DNA from: a virus
Direction: 5' to 3' (one strand)
DNA: 23,735 nt
Virus record (IMG/VR): IMGVR_UViG_3300032313_001401
Location: 1-23,735 of that record
This document shows positions 12,877 through 21,041 of the stretch, piece by piece (the stretch's first letter is position 1; the number at the start of each line of letters is the position of its first letter). The notes beneath the pieces were generated by a model that ran no database searches, was not told the DNA's origin, and was given only the letters and a program-made list of their open reading frames with translations. Both the position numbers and the translations under genes were made by a program.

Positions 12877-13494
12877 TTATTGGAAATACTTTGTGTAATC
12901 TTCTCTTAAATATAAATTAAACTTAGGTAAAGATAAACGTTTCATAGTTAGCTCTACTATGTTTTTATTTGTACGAGCTACTTGTTGTTTATCTCCTGTT
13001 AGTTGCCAACTTATATAGAAAGGAATATATAACGAATATTCTATTTGGGAATCTTTATTTACTAATTTATCATGAGTATCCTTATCAATTTCTATGTAGG
13101 ATATTTCATTAACTTTTTTGCAAAAGTATCTTCTAAATTCCCCTATCTGGTAATCTTGTTGTGTTGGAAGGGTGGGGTTGAATGTAGGTATAAATTTGGA
13201 GGTTGGGGATTGGTTGGTTGTATTTAAATATATTTCTGTGTTTTTTTCAAAAATATTTACTGTTGTTACGTAATTGGATTGTATGTTTGGATTTATTGGG
13301 GTTGGGATATTTTGAGAGTTTAATAATGGGATTAATTCAATATTAGGTCTATCATTTGGATTTCTCCCAGTAAATATTTTCCCGGTAGCAATTTTATAAT
13401 AGAATCCAGAATACACTGTTTGAGTAGTAGACAATACAAACTCGTTTCCATTAGTGTATAAGTTAGGTGTTATTTGAGATTTAGGATAATACAT
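12877..13494 (-). CDS. 205-aa structural (baseplate/tail) candidate
   Basis: The frame extends to a TTG at 13503, but the ATG at 13494 is the better start: it lies 1 nt after the hub gene's stop (TAAAATG). The product is beta-rich and Asn/Thr/Pro-rich in the middle (LIPLLNSQNIPTPINPN; IYLNTTNQSP), then has a folded region containing EFRRYFCKKVNEISYIEID and LYIPFYISWQLTGDK, ending LYLREDYTKYFQ. I do not recognise the family. It is the last gene of the tail block, directly after the baseplate hub, and its composition matches virion proteins, so a baseplate or tail role is likely by position. Confidence 0.7.
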   Translation of the reverse strand: MYYPKSQITPNLYTNGNEFVLSTTQTVYSGFYYKIATGKIFTGRNPNDRPNIELIPLLNSQNIPTPINPNIQSNYVTTVNIFEKNTEIYLNTTNQSPTSKFIPTFNPTLPTQQDYQIGEFRRYFCKKVNEISYIEIDKDTHDKLVNKDSQIEYSLYIPFYISWQLTGDKQQVARTNKNIVELTMKRLSLPKFNLYLREDYTKYFQ

Positions 13495-13495
13495 T

Positions 13496-16333
13496 TTATA
13501 CAAAAATATCTTTTACAAGAGTGTTACGGTTTATATTTGGTTTAAATGGTTTTAAATCTCCTATAATTCCTGAAATATATTGTTCTGTGTTGTTTTCGTT
13601 TGGTGGGGCATAGGTATAGAAGAATTGAGCAATAGTTGGAGGTTGGTTTTTTATCCATTTATTTCCTCCTTTGTTATTAACAATAAGCTCTTGATTACCT
13701 TTTGTGGAAGGCATACGTCCGTTAGCCCATGCTTTTATTTTGGTTTCTACTAATGCTTTAGCTCCTAATTCTGCGGTTGTAAAATGAGCAAATCTATTTG
13801 AACCATAAGGATTATTTTCTAAAGTTACTCCAGAATCAATGCTTCTAAGATTAATATCATAATCTAAATTTCCGGGATTATTATTTCTATAGGAACGACT
13901 TCCAACCCCACCATTTTGATTAGCATTCCATCCTTCTCTACTTCCAATAGCAAAAGCAAATCTATATTCAGGGGAATTTATATTATAACCTGCATTTAAT
14001 AATACTTGTCTTAAACTATTATTTCCTCTAATAGATGATGTATTACCCCTGCTTGAAACATTTGTTATAGATTGGGGGTTAGGTCTTTGGGAACCATATG
14101 GTTTTCTAGGTATGGCTAGAGTACTTAAGTTAGTAACCCAATCATTTTCAGTTATAGTATGATCTACACCTTTAATTATAAATTCTAAAGATGAGGGGTA
14201 ACTGGAGGGTAAAAAGAATGTATCTAATTCAATTTTATTGTATATTTTTATTCCTGATAGTCCATCAATAGTTAGTTGAAGATCAAAGGGGATAAATCCA
14301 ATATTTGGAGAACCTCTATAGTTACTGGTTTGAGGATCTAAAGTTTGATTATCTTTTGTACTCTTTAATTGGCTATACTCTATAATATTCTTTAATGTAC
14401 TTTTGTAACTATTCATATCATCCACATTAAAAGAGGGAATAGTTGTTTTATTTAAAGATGATATTTGATAAAAATATTTATTAAAATCTATTAGTGCGGA
14501 TCCGTATTTTTCTTCAACAGATATAAGTTTTTTATTTGTGGATGTAGCTGCTATTTCTTGTCCTGAATTATTTACTAGTTTAGGATTTATAGCATCATAA
14601 GTACCATAGTTTATAGCTCTTAATCCTGTAGCATCATATCCAGGTGTGTATCCATCTTTAGTGGCACCAACCGTTATCATTGTAGCTAAATTAGGACTAA
14701 TGGTAGTATTAAAGCTTAAGTTTCTAACAAAATTTGAAGGTCCTTTAACACCATTGTATCCAAAAGTATTAAAAAAGGAGGTTTTTTTATTTTTTACAAG
14801 ACTATCTTTATCGGGAAGTGGAATTTCATCTCTAAAAATAATTTCATTAGTATCAGGATCTACTGTTGGATGTAACTTATTAAAACCACCTGTAGATTCA
14901 TTATACCCATTACATAATGCTTTAAGTAGTTCATATAAAGATACATTACCTTCATTATCTATTAAACTATCCATAGTAGTAAGTATCCACCCCATGTTAA
15001 AATATATGTTCATTATTTTACCATAGTTATTAGAACCTATTTCTCTGATATATTCTTCACCATCAGGAAGCATATAATAAGTATCAGGTCCTACAGATGT
15101 AACTATTTTAAAAATACATATTCTAATATCTGTACTAATTGTTTTATTTTCTAAATAAATTAAATTACTATTAACATCTGTATCAAAATTAATAAATTTA
15201 GTTTTACCATTATTATCTATAGTAGGTATTAGATTTTCTTCAATGTATCTAAGAAATCTTTCAAATCGTATGTAATACTGAGTAATTCCATTTTTACCAC
15301 TATTTTGTCCATCCTTATATTGTTGTTTTATAAATGATACTCCTTTATTTTTTAAAAAAATACTTCCATAATCACTAACTTTTTGTTTATCTAAAGTTAT
15401 TGTGTTATTATAGAAAAATTTACCAATACTATGTTTGTCTTTATAAGAAACTATAAATTCAGATAAAGTTTGTTCTGGATTAGGTTCTTCCTTGTTTTCT
15501 TCTGTTGTATTTTCTGTGGGGGGTTTTATAGAGCTTTTAGTTGATAGTGCATCTTTAGGTAATAAAATGTTTGTTTTTAAAGATTCAATTACATCACCTA
15601 TACTTCTTAATATAATAGTTATATTATATGTTCCCGCTTGAGTAAAAGTCCAATTAAAATTAATTACTTTACCTATTATAGCATCATAATTACCATCAGA
15701 TTCATTCCTGTTTTTTTCTACTGATTTTAATAAAGTATCATAATTTTTATTTCTCAATAGAAAGTCATCCGCTAAACTATAAGGATTATCTTTAATATGA
15801 ATTTTCTTATTATTAAAATAATTAGTCCAACCCCACTCTAATAACATAAGGTAACCTAACTTTAGATATAAAGTTTCAATAATTTCAAATTGTTTTTTAT
15901 TATTAGCTATTATACTAACAGTAGATGTTCGTAATGATCCTCGGTTTTCACTTTTAATAGTTGCTGAGGTTATACCCATCATGGGTTTTATTCCCATTTC
16001 CAATCCACCTAATCCATAAGCACTATTATTAATAATACTCTTATCTCTAGCGATACCTGATCGTTGGTATGTTTCTAATGATCCACTACGAGGTGATTCA
16101 TTAGTTGTTCCATTAAATAAAACATATTGTTCGGCTAATCTATTTCCCGGTAATCCTAGGTTATTAATATCATCACTAACAAAAACAGATGAAACTAGCT
16201 TTACAAATGCTGTTTTAGAATTTAAATACACAAGTTCATCATTATTTCTATTTAAAGAACCATGAATTTCTTGTCTAATATCTACTTGTTTTATAACATA
16301 TTCCGGTGTGCCTTCTCCTACAATATTTCCCAT
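13496..16333 (-). CDS. Large baseplate hub protein with C-terminal muramidase-like domain
   Basis: A 945-residue structural protein. The N-terminal 260 residues and the segment around 640-745 (LTIDGLSGIKIYNKIELDTF, LEFIIKGVDHTI) resemble tail-hub (gp27/gpD-like) folds. A low-complexity linker (residues about 745-770) leads to a C-terminal domain at about 773-945 with AIGSREGW (candidate catalytic Glu at about 800), RNNNPGNLDY, FAHFTTAELGAKAL and YAPPNENNTEQYI. This is the pattern of phage glycosidase/transglycosylase domains of the PRD1 P5 type. It should form the tail tip and locally digest peptidoglycan during injection, combining the jobs of T4 gp27 and gp5 in one chain. Starts 3 nt after the LysM gene. 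The plus-strand frame at 14646-15026 is a shadow. Confidence 0.75.
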   Translation of the reverse strand: MGNIVGEGTPEYVIKQVDIRQEIHGSLNRNNDELVYLNSKTAFVKLVSSVFVSDDINNLGLPGNRLAEQYVLFNGTTNESPRSGSLETYQRSGIARDKSIINNSAYGLGGLEMGIKPMMGITSATIKSENRGSLRTSTVSIIANNKKQFEIIETLYLKLGYLMLLEWGWTNYFNNKKIHIKDNPYSLADDFLLRNKNYDTLLKSVEKNRNESDGNYDAIIGKVINFNWTFTQAGTYNITIILRSIGDVIESLKTNILLPKDALSTKSSIKPPTENTTEENKEEPNPEQTLSEFIVSYKDKHSIGKFFYNNTITLDKQKVSDYGSIFLKNKGVSFIKQQYKDGQNSGKNGITQYYIRFERFLRYIEENLIPTIDNNGKTKFINFDTDVNSNLIYLENKTISTDIRICIFKIVTSVGPDTYYMLPDGEEYIREIGSNNYGKIMNIYFNMGWILTTMDSLIDNEGNVSLYELLKALCNGYNESTGGFNKLHPTVDPDTNEIIFRDEIPLPDKDSLVKNKKTSFFNTFGYNGVKGPSNFVRNLSFNTTISPNLATMITVGATKDGYTPGYDATGLRAINYGTYDAINPKLVNNSGQEIAATSTNKKLISVEEKYGSALIDFNKYFYQISSLNKTTIPSFNVDDMNSYKSTLKNIIEYSQLKSTKDNQTLDPQTSNYRGSPNIGFIPFDLQLTIDGLSGIKIYNKIELDTFFLPSSYPSSLEFIIKGVDHTITENDWVTNLSTLAIPRKPYGSQRPNPQSITNVSSRGNTSSIRGNNSLRQVLLNAGYNINSPEYRFAFAIGSREGWNANQNGGVGSRSYRNNNPGNLDYDINLRSIDSGVTLENNPYGSNRFAHFTTAELGAKALVETKIKAWANGRMPSTKGNQELIVNNKGGNKWIKNQPPTIAQFFYTYAPPNENNTEQYISGIIGDLKPFKPNINRNTLVKDIFV

Positions 16334-16336
16334 TTA

Positions 16337-16639
16337 TTACTGGTTTATTCGGTTAAAACTTTTTACTACATTACTCGGATTATCGGGTATTCTGATTTGT
16401 AATCCTGAAGGGATTACTAGTGTATTTTGTGATAATTGGTCTGTATTTGCTATAGAAATAATCCACCACAATGAGCTATCATTATAATATTGTTGAGCTA
16501 AAGTATCAAATCTATCACCTTGAGTAGTATAAACGTAGATATCATTTTCAGATAAAGGTACCTCAGGATAACGAGAGGTTACATAAACTTCTTTACCATT
16601 GATTTTTGATTTAGGAATATTTTGATATCTATTAGCCAT
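16337..16639 (-). CDS. 53: LysM-type baseplate wedge protein (gp53-like)
   Basis: A 100-aa protein. After a 25-residue N-terminal arm, residues about 35-85 form a LysM-like domain: YVYTTQGDRFDTLAQQYYND, then SLWWIISIAN and LVIPSGLQIRIP. The Asp-Arg-Phe-Asp-Leu start, the two-helix middle and the Ile-Pro end are typical of T4 gp53 and of LysM proteins in contractile baseplates (P2 gpX/XkdP class). In these systems it links the baseplate to the central spike or hub. Its ATG overlaps the stop of the tube-associated gene as TAATG, and the hub gene follows after 3 nt, so the three are translationally linked and probably assemble together. Confidence 0.85.
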   Translation of the reverse strand: MANRYQNIPKSKINGKEVYVTSRYPEVPLSENDIYVYTTQGDRFDTLAQQYYNDSSLWWIISIANTDQLSQNTLVIPSGLQIRIPDNPSNVVKSFNRINQ

Positions 16640-18249
16640 TACTTATCATAATTATTATTTACTTTTCCAGTACCACTAGCTAATGCTATAAATCTTTCAG
16701 AACCATAAGTGTTAGTATCTGTTAATCCAGCCTCAGTCATAGGAGTAGTGATTTCTTGGAGTGAAGGTCTAAAATTATGAATTGGTGTAAAGCTAAATCC
16801 TTCTACTCGAATAATATGAGTTAATTCTTTAACAGAATTATCATCTCCTCCTTCATCATTTATTCCTATTTCCCATGTACTATCTTCGGCCATAGAAATA
16901 TTCATACCTGTTATAATTCCGGGTTGTTCATAAAAGTATCCTCCAATAGTAAGTTGTACTAAATTACCTTTCATATAACCATTATCGCTATAATCAGGGG
17001 TTAAGGTAGATGCTAAATAATTTAATTTTTTATACATTGGAATAAGCTCTTCTTTTGATTGGGCTGCTATAGTCCAAGATAAAGAAACAGTTCTAGTAAA
17101 CCCATTGTAAGTATAAAAATCTTCTCCCCTACCTAAATATTTAGTTGGATTCCAAGTAGCACTAAAATTATCGGATATTGCTCCTAAAAAGGCTCTAAAA
17201 TGAATAAATGTTTTTTTATTAGGAGTTTTATTACTAATAACAGCAATTCTGAATTTGACTAAATCGTTTTTGATTGAATTGGGGGTTACATTCTCACTTT
17301 GGTATATAGGTAAAGCATTAATTCTATCAACAGGACCTATATCTGATCCACTTGTATATGAAATAAGATTTCTGTCTTTACCTGCTGGGTTTTCTAGATT
17401 AATTCTACCTTCAACTGTTTTATTATCACCATACAAATATGAAGGACTTTTAGATAAAACTAAAGAAACACCAATGTTTCTACGTAATTGAGATCTGAAA
17501 TCCTGTTTAATGGCTGATGTTTTTCCTACTTCACTATCGGGTTTTGCCTCTTGTAGTTGTGTGGTAGTATAAGTTGATGGAAACTGTGTTGTAGTACCCG
17601 TAATTATATTACCTGTCTTAACATTTACAAAAGGTGGTGAAGCTAAAGTTTTGGCTGATCCAAAAGGAGTAGTTGAGAATTTTATATTAGTATTGCCAAC
17701 CCCTAAATTAGAACCAGGACCTCCAGGGTATGAAAACAAATTTACAGGATCTAAAACTTTAACTGTATTTTCTTTTAATGTTAGTAATTTATTTGATTCA
17801 GAATTTTTTATAGTATTATAATAAAGATTATTGTTATTAGAATAAGCTCCTGAATCAGAAAATGGATCTCCTTGTTTATTTAAATGGTATCCTGTAGATA
17901 TAACTCCTGCTTGAGATATAGTAGATAATGGATTATAGGCACCATTGTTTAATGGACCTGTAGAGGTTTGTGTTTGTACGGCTGTACGAGATAATAGATT
18001 TTGTTTTGCTGTAAATAAAAGCCCATTTGGGGATTTTAAATCAAAAAACATTTGTGTTAATCTACTAACATCATTAACCGAACTAATTGGATTTAAATAA
18101 CCATTCCTTAACAAAAAGTCAGGAGAGGAAGACGTTGAACCTTCAGGAATGGGAGTGGTTATGTAGGGTTGATTACTACTTCCACCACCTTTCCTGTCTT
18201 GCCCGTACTTAAGGCTTTTAAGATCAGTCTTTAGGTTAATTAAAGACAT
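16639..18249 (-). CDS. 536-aa tail tube/baseplate structural protein
   Basis: The first about 250 residues are Ser/Thr/Asn/Gly-rich and low in charge (a flexible or beta-rich virion region). From about 340 on there is a folded domain: FIHFRAFLGAISDNFSATWN, GRGEDFYTYNGFTRTVSLSW, SKEELIPMYKKLNYLASTL, YMKGNLVQLTIGGYFYEQPG and a closing STWEIGI. This pattern recurs in tail/baseplate proteins of T4-type phages of environmental origin, next to LysM (gp53) proteins; gp48/gp54-like tube initiator or wedge roles are possible, but I cannot choose between them. No membrane segment. Its start overlaps the 58-aa gene's stop (TAATG) and its stop overlaps gene 53 in the same way. The plus-strand frame at 17255-17491 is a shadow. 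Confidence 0.75.
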   Translation of the reverse strand: MSLINLKTDLKSLKYGQDRKGGGSSNQPYITTPIPEGSTSSSPDFLLRNGYLNPISSVNDVSRLTQMFFDLKSPNGLLFTAKQNLLSRTAVQTQTSTGPLNNGAYNPLSTISQAGVISTGYHLNKQGDPFSDSGAYSNNNNLYYNTIKNSESNKLLTLKENTVKVLDPVNLFSYPGGPGSNLGVGNTNIKFSTTPFGSAKTLASPPFVNVKTGNIITGTTTQFPSTYTTTQLQEAKPDSEVGKTSAIKQDFRSQLRRNIGVSLVLSKSPSYLYGDNKTVEGRINLENPAGKDRNLISYTSGSDIGPVDRINALPIYQSENVTPNSIKNDLVKFRIAVISNKTPNKKTFIHFRAFLGAISDNFSATWNPTKYLGRGEDFYTYNGFTRTVSLSWTIAAQSKEELIPMYKKLNYLASTLTPDYSDNGYMKGNLVQLTIGGYFYEQPGIITGMNISMAEDSTWEIGINDEGGDDNSVKELTHIIRVEGFSFTPIHNFRPSLQEITTPMTEAGLTDTNTYGSERFIALASGTGKVNNNYDK

Positions 18250-18425
18250 TATTGAGGTTTATTGTCTAAATATTTTTCAGGTGTTTTACCATCTAAATCT
18301 AAACTAGAACCGGTTAATGATTTTGGGTTTAAGGGGATGGTGGTTGAAGGGGTAGGTTGAGGTGTTTTACCATCTAAATTACTTAATGTAGATCCTTGTG
18401 TTGTTAGTTTATCTAATAGTCCCAT
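18249..18425 (-). CDS. 58-aa protein with duplicated LDGKTP motif
   Basis: ATG at 18425, TAA at 18249-18251 sharing a base with the next ATG. The 58-residue protein starts MGLLDKLTTQGST and carries two copies of a short motif, NLDGKTP at 17-23 and DLDGKTP at 44-50, separated by a Thr/Pro-rich linker (QPTPSTTIPLNPKS), ending EKYLDNKPQ. The repeat is also exact at DNA level (20 bp). It is likely an unstructured virion or assembly peptide with two identical binding motifs. It lies between the tape measure and the next structural gene, where tape-measure chaperones or baseplate plugs can lie; the role is unknown. It is short enough to be missed by gene callers, but an upstream promoter-like element and the TAATG coupling support it. 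Confidence 0.65.
   Translation of the reverse strand: MGLLDKLTTQGSTLSNLDGKTPQPTPSTTIPLNPKSLTGSSLDLDGKTPEKYLDNKPQ
18279..18298 (-). repeat. 20-bp direct repeat, copy 1 (paired with 18360-18379)
   Basis: An identical 20-mer (AGGTGTTTTACCATCTAAAT on the plus strand) occurs at 18279-18298 and 18360-18379, 81 bp apart (27 codons, in frame). Each copy encodes the LDGKTP motif of the 58-aa protein. Exact identity at synonymous positions points to recent duplication or gene conversion. Confidence 0.85.
18360..18379 (-). repeat. 20-bp direct repeat, copy 2 (paired with 18279-18298)
   Basis: Second exact copy of the 20-mer at 18279-18298. It encodes the N-terminal LDGKTP motif of the 58-aa protein. 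Recombination between the copies would delete 81 bp and leave an in-frame 31-codon remnant. Confidence 0.85.
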
Positions 18426-18439
18426 AATTGTATTTTGTT

Positions 18440-18448
18440 ATAAATATT
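18440..18448 (-). promoter_or_regulatory. Late-promoter-like element AATATTTAT before the 58-aa gene
   Basis: AATATTTAT lies 14 nt before the ATG at 18425 and just after the tape-measure stop. The same nonamer occurs in the gaps before the tape measure, the gp26-like gene and the TGT-like gene, which suggests a promoter core for the late block. Confidence 0.45.
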
Positions 18449-18453
18449 TGATT

Positions 18454-20688
18454 TTATTGAACTTTAAAACTACTTACAGCCATTGCTGTACCTACTTTAG
18501 TTCCATCAAGATAAATATCACCTCCTGATTTAACAGCTGCTATTAATTCATCTAATTTAGAATAAAACTGGTTAAGGGGGATTACGGCTTCTGGGCCCGC
18601 TTCTCCAATAGTAGCATTATTAATTTCTCTATTAACAATACCTCCCTTAGCAAATTTAGGTCCTGAAACTGTAATTAATCTGTCTTCACTAATTTGTATG
18701 TTTTCAGCAGATGATACTATTGATTCTTTTGGTTTTACTTCTCCCCCGGAGTTAAATATAGCCGATAAAAGGCCATCTGTTTGCCATGCATTAACAAACT
18801 TAGTTAATAAATCAGCTAATTTGTCTAAACTGTCCCCTTCAGCAAATTTTGCAAAAGCTTCTTGTGCTTTTTCTAGTGATTTGTTAAATCGGGTTTGTGC
18901 ATCTTCAGCTTGTTTAGTCTCGTATAATCTTTTTCCTAAAATATTAATTAATTCTCCTTCACTTCCTAATACATTTTTGTTAGCTTCATATATTTCTTTT
19001 AAACTTTGGGTTTCAATATCACCTATTTTTACTCCCATAGTTAATGCTTTTTGTTGTAAAGCATTATATTCTTCTTGTTTTTTAAGGGTATCAGATAATT
19101 GATCAACAGACATACCAACGGCATTAGCAAAAGCTTCTCGCTGTATGACGTTCATTTCTTGTAGATCATTATATTTAATTCCTTGATTATTTAATTCTTT
19201 ACTTAAACCAACTAGATCACCATCCAATGCTGCCTGTCTTGCTTTTTCAAGATTTAAATCTCTACCAGTTAATAATTCAGCCTCTAATTCAGCAGATATA
19301 GATTGTTCAAAATTTAGTAATGATTTAGAGGTATTATTTAAAGTAGATAATTCAAAACCTAGTCTTTTAGCTTCTGTTACTCCTCTAGATAATTCAATAT
19401 TTGAATTTCTAAAATTTAAACGAATTTCTCCTTGGATTTTTGTAGCTTCTTCTAATATTTTATTAGTATCAAATAAAAATCCTTTAGATAAAGAAGCTTC
19501 TGCTGTGGTACCCATCATTGCTTTAGTTATATCTTCAACACTTTTACTTGTTCGTATAGATTCTTTTTGTATTTCTCCTATAGCTTCAGCCGATAGTCCA
19601 ATATTGTCTTTTAATATTGCGGTTTGGACTAATAATTGTCCTCCAAATTCTTCACCTAACTCTTTTGTAAAATCTATTTGAGTTTCTAGTGATGAATTAG
19701 TTAAATTCATTGCCTCAACTATCTGTTTTTGAAGAATAATTATTCTTCCTTGAGTATCAGCAAATCGAGATGAGTTTTCTGATATTTCGTAAGTACGTTG
19801 TCTGAGGTCTCTAGCATATTCTGCGCTGACACCAAAATCCTTTTGAAACTCTGCTACTTGTTTAGAGGCATCAAACATTGATTTAACAAAAAACTGTGCT
19901 ATCTTAACAACCGCTCCTATAATAATAGGGACAGGACCTAAACTTTTTATTAAATTACCACCAATACCACCTGCTAACTTACCTAAAACCTTAAATTGTT
20001 GTCCTACTTTTGTTCCGAAACTTGCGGGACCTGTTTGGGATTTGGTTAATTCAGATGCAAATTGTCTTGAATTAATAATAGCATCCTTTATCCCTAAACG
20101 TTGACTAAGATTACTAAGTCCTAATTTATCTAAAGCTGTTTCTAATCCTTCTGCTACTTTTCCAGCACCACCAAAAGCTGATTCAACCGTTTTGGCTCTA
20201 TTACTTACTTGTTCTAAAGTATTTTCTTGATCATTAAGTACTTTAGACTGTTCCTCATATATTGTAAGCAATCGTAATTGCTCATCACTAAGATCTCCTA
20301 ATTGATCGCCTAAAGCAGTATATATATCTAATTGACCTGAAGTAATTTGTTCTATTTTAGAGCTTTCTACTTTAGCTTGGGATAAAGCTTGACGATATTC
20401 TAAAGCGAATTTTTTCTTAGCTGATTCTTGTTTTGTTATTATTTTATTTAAATCACTTATTGATTTAGTGCCATCAACAATATCATCTATTTCAGAAGCA
20501 AAATCCCTACTTAAATCAGCTAGTTTTTTAAATGAGTTAGCAGCTTCGGAAGATTGAACAGCATTATTGAAAACAGCTTTTGATGCTTCTTTTACTTCTT
20601 TAGTAAAATCTCTAGAAGCAAATAATAATTCATCAAATATTTCTTTTGTTCTTTCTGTATTCTTTTTTAATTCCTCGTTATTAGCCAT
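18454..20688 (-). CDS. Tail tape measure protein
   Basis: A 744-aa protein that is mostly alpha-helical and coiled coil in its first 180 residues and between about 290 and 640. A hydrophobic, Gly-rich segment at 236-270 (LAGGIGGNLIKSLGPVP, IIIGAVVKIAQFFVKSMF) is the usual tape-measure membrane region. The C-terminus has the hallmark FAKGGIVNREINNATIGEAG and PEAVIPL found at the end of many tape measures. It sets tail length and passes into the host envelope during injection. At about 0.15 nm per residue it predicts a tail near 110 nm (inference). It has its own terminator-promoter module upstream and follows the two ORFs after the tail tube, the usual position. Plus-strand frame 18698-19102 is a shadow. 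Confidence 0.85.
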   Translation of the reverse strand: MANNEELKKNTERTKEIFDELLFASRDFTKEVKEASKAVFNNAVQSSEAANSFKKLADLSRDFASEIDDIVDGTKSISDLNKIITKQESAKKKFALEYRQALSQAKVESSKIEQITSGQLDIYTALGDQLGDLSDEQLRLLTIYEEQSKVLNDQENTLEQVSNRAKTVESAFGGAGKVAEGLETALDKLGLSNLSQRLGIKDAIINSRQFASELTKSQTGPASFGTKVGQQFKVLGKLAGGIGGNLIKSLGPVPIIIGAVVKIAQFFVKSMFDASKQVAEFQKDFGVSAEYARDLRQRTYEISENSSRFADTQGRIIILQKQIVEAMNLTNSSLETQIDFTKELGEEFGGQLLVQTAILKDNIGLSAEAIGEIQKESIRTSKSVEDITKAMMGTTAEASLSKGFLFDTNKILEEATKIQGEIRLNFRNSNIELSRGVTEAKRLGFELSTLNNTSKSLLNFEQSISAELEAELLTGRDLNLEKARQAALDGDLVGLSKELNNQGIKYNDLQEMNVIQREAFANAVGMSVDQLSDTLKKQEEYNALQQKALTMGVKIGDIETQSLKEIYEANKNVLGSEGELINILGKRLYETKQAEDAQTRFNKSLEKAQEAFAKFAEGDSLDKLADLLTKFVNAWQTDGLLSAIFNSGGEVKPKESIVSSAENIQISEDRLITVSGPKFAKGGIVNREINNATIGEAGPEAVIPLNQFYSKLDELIAAVKSGGDIYLDGTKVGTAMAVSSFKVQ

Positions 20689-20704
20689 TTAAAAGATATG
20701 TTTA

Positions 20705-20718
20705 TCATAAATATTAAA
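20705..20718 (-). promoter_or_regulatory. Late-promoter-like element before the tape measure
   Basis: TTTTAATATTTATG, with AATATTTAT at 20707-20715, lies 18 nt before the tape-measure ATG. Its T run is also the U tract of the terminator immediately upstream, so the two signals are fused. Confidence 0.5.
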
Positions 20719-20742
20719 AGGCATCATTTTTTAGATGCCTTT
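20716..20742 (-). terminator. Terminator overlapping the 3' end of the 105-aa ORF
   Basis: AAAGGCATC (20734-20742) pairs perfectly with GATGCCTTT (20717-20725) around an 8-nt loop, followed by T's at 20716-20719. The 5' arm and loop encode the last residues of the 105-codon ORF (stop at 20724). It separates the chaperone-like ORFs from the tape measure. Confidence 0.8.
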
Positions 20743-21041
20743 GTAACATATGTAGGTACTTTAATCTGTTTATTTTTTGATGCTTCTTCTTTAGCAGCTC
20801 CTTTAACCCAACTATCTTCATTAGGAGTTGAATTTTCTGTACTATACCATTCTTTTAGTTTATTAAAAGTAAATTTTCTTAACCAAATAGGCATGTTATA
20901 AACAGTATTATAATCATACCCTCCTTTACCATGAAATAATATTTCGTGGATTTCGGTAAATATAGATTTTCTAAAAAAGGAAGTTGTTTTAGATGTCAGG
21001 CCAAAAAAAGTTAAGATTAATAGGGATAGCGACCTCCTCAC
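20724..21041 (-). CDS. 105-codon ORF after the gp26-like gene; probably started late or by frameshift
   Basis: The frame has no ATG before its conserved-looking core; its only candidate start is a GTG at 21041, 53 nt inside the upstream gene. The frame itself opens at 21059. The core reads FFRKSIFTEIHEILFHGKGG, VYNMPIWLRKFTFNKLKEWY, then a basic Lys-rich tail (AAKEEASKNKQIKVP). The PIWLR-F pattern looks like a real small domain found beside gp26-like genes of T4-type phages, where T4 places gene 51. The overlap contains a T7 run (21003-21009) that could support a +1 frameshift from the upstream ORF, making this a C-terminal extension, much like the G/GT tail chaperones. Which mechanism is used cannot be decided from sequence. 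It lies between tail tube and tape measure. Product role: tail/baseplate assembly, inferred. Confidence 0.65.
   Translation of the reverse strand: MRRSLSLLILTFFGLTSKTTSFFRKSIFTEIHEILFHGKGGYDYNTVYNMPIWLRKFTFNKLKEWYSTENSTPNEDSWVKGAAKEEASKNKQIKVPTYVTKASKK

Noticed and set aside
13495-13503. TTG start for the 205-aa tail gene
   Set aside because: An ATG nine bases later gives perfect stop-start spacing with the hub gene, in line with the rest of the operon.
14646-15026. 126-codon plus-strand open frame inside the hub gene
   Set aside because: It lies antisense to a clearly coding hub gene; the hydrophobic Leu/Ser-rich translation is typical of the reverse of Asn/Asp/Lys-rich codons.
18279-18379. 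Possible CRISPR-like or mobile-element repeat
   Set aside because: Only two copies, in frame within a small gene and encoding the same peptide motif.
18698-19102. 134-codon plus-strand open frame inside the tape measure
   Set aside because: Antisense shadow of helical Glu/Lys/Leu codons; no start context or neighbour on that strand.
21025-21040. AGGAGG as a Shine-Dalgarno for the 105-codon ORF
   Set aside because: It lies just downstream of the GTG rather than before it, encodes Glu-Val of the gp26-like protein, and no other gene in the window uses such a site.
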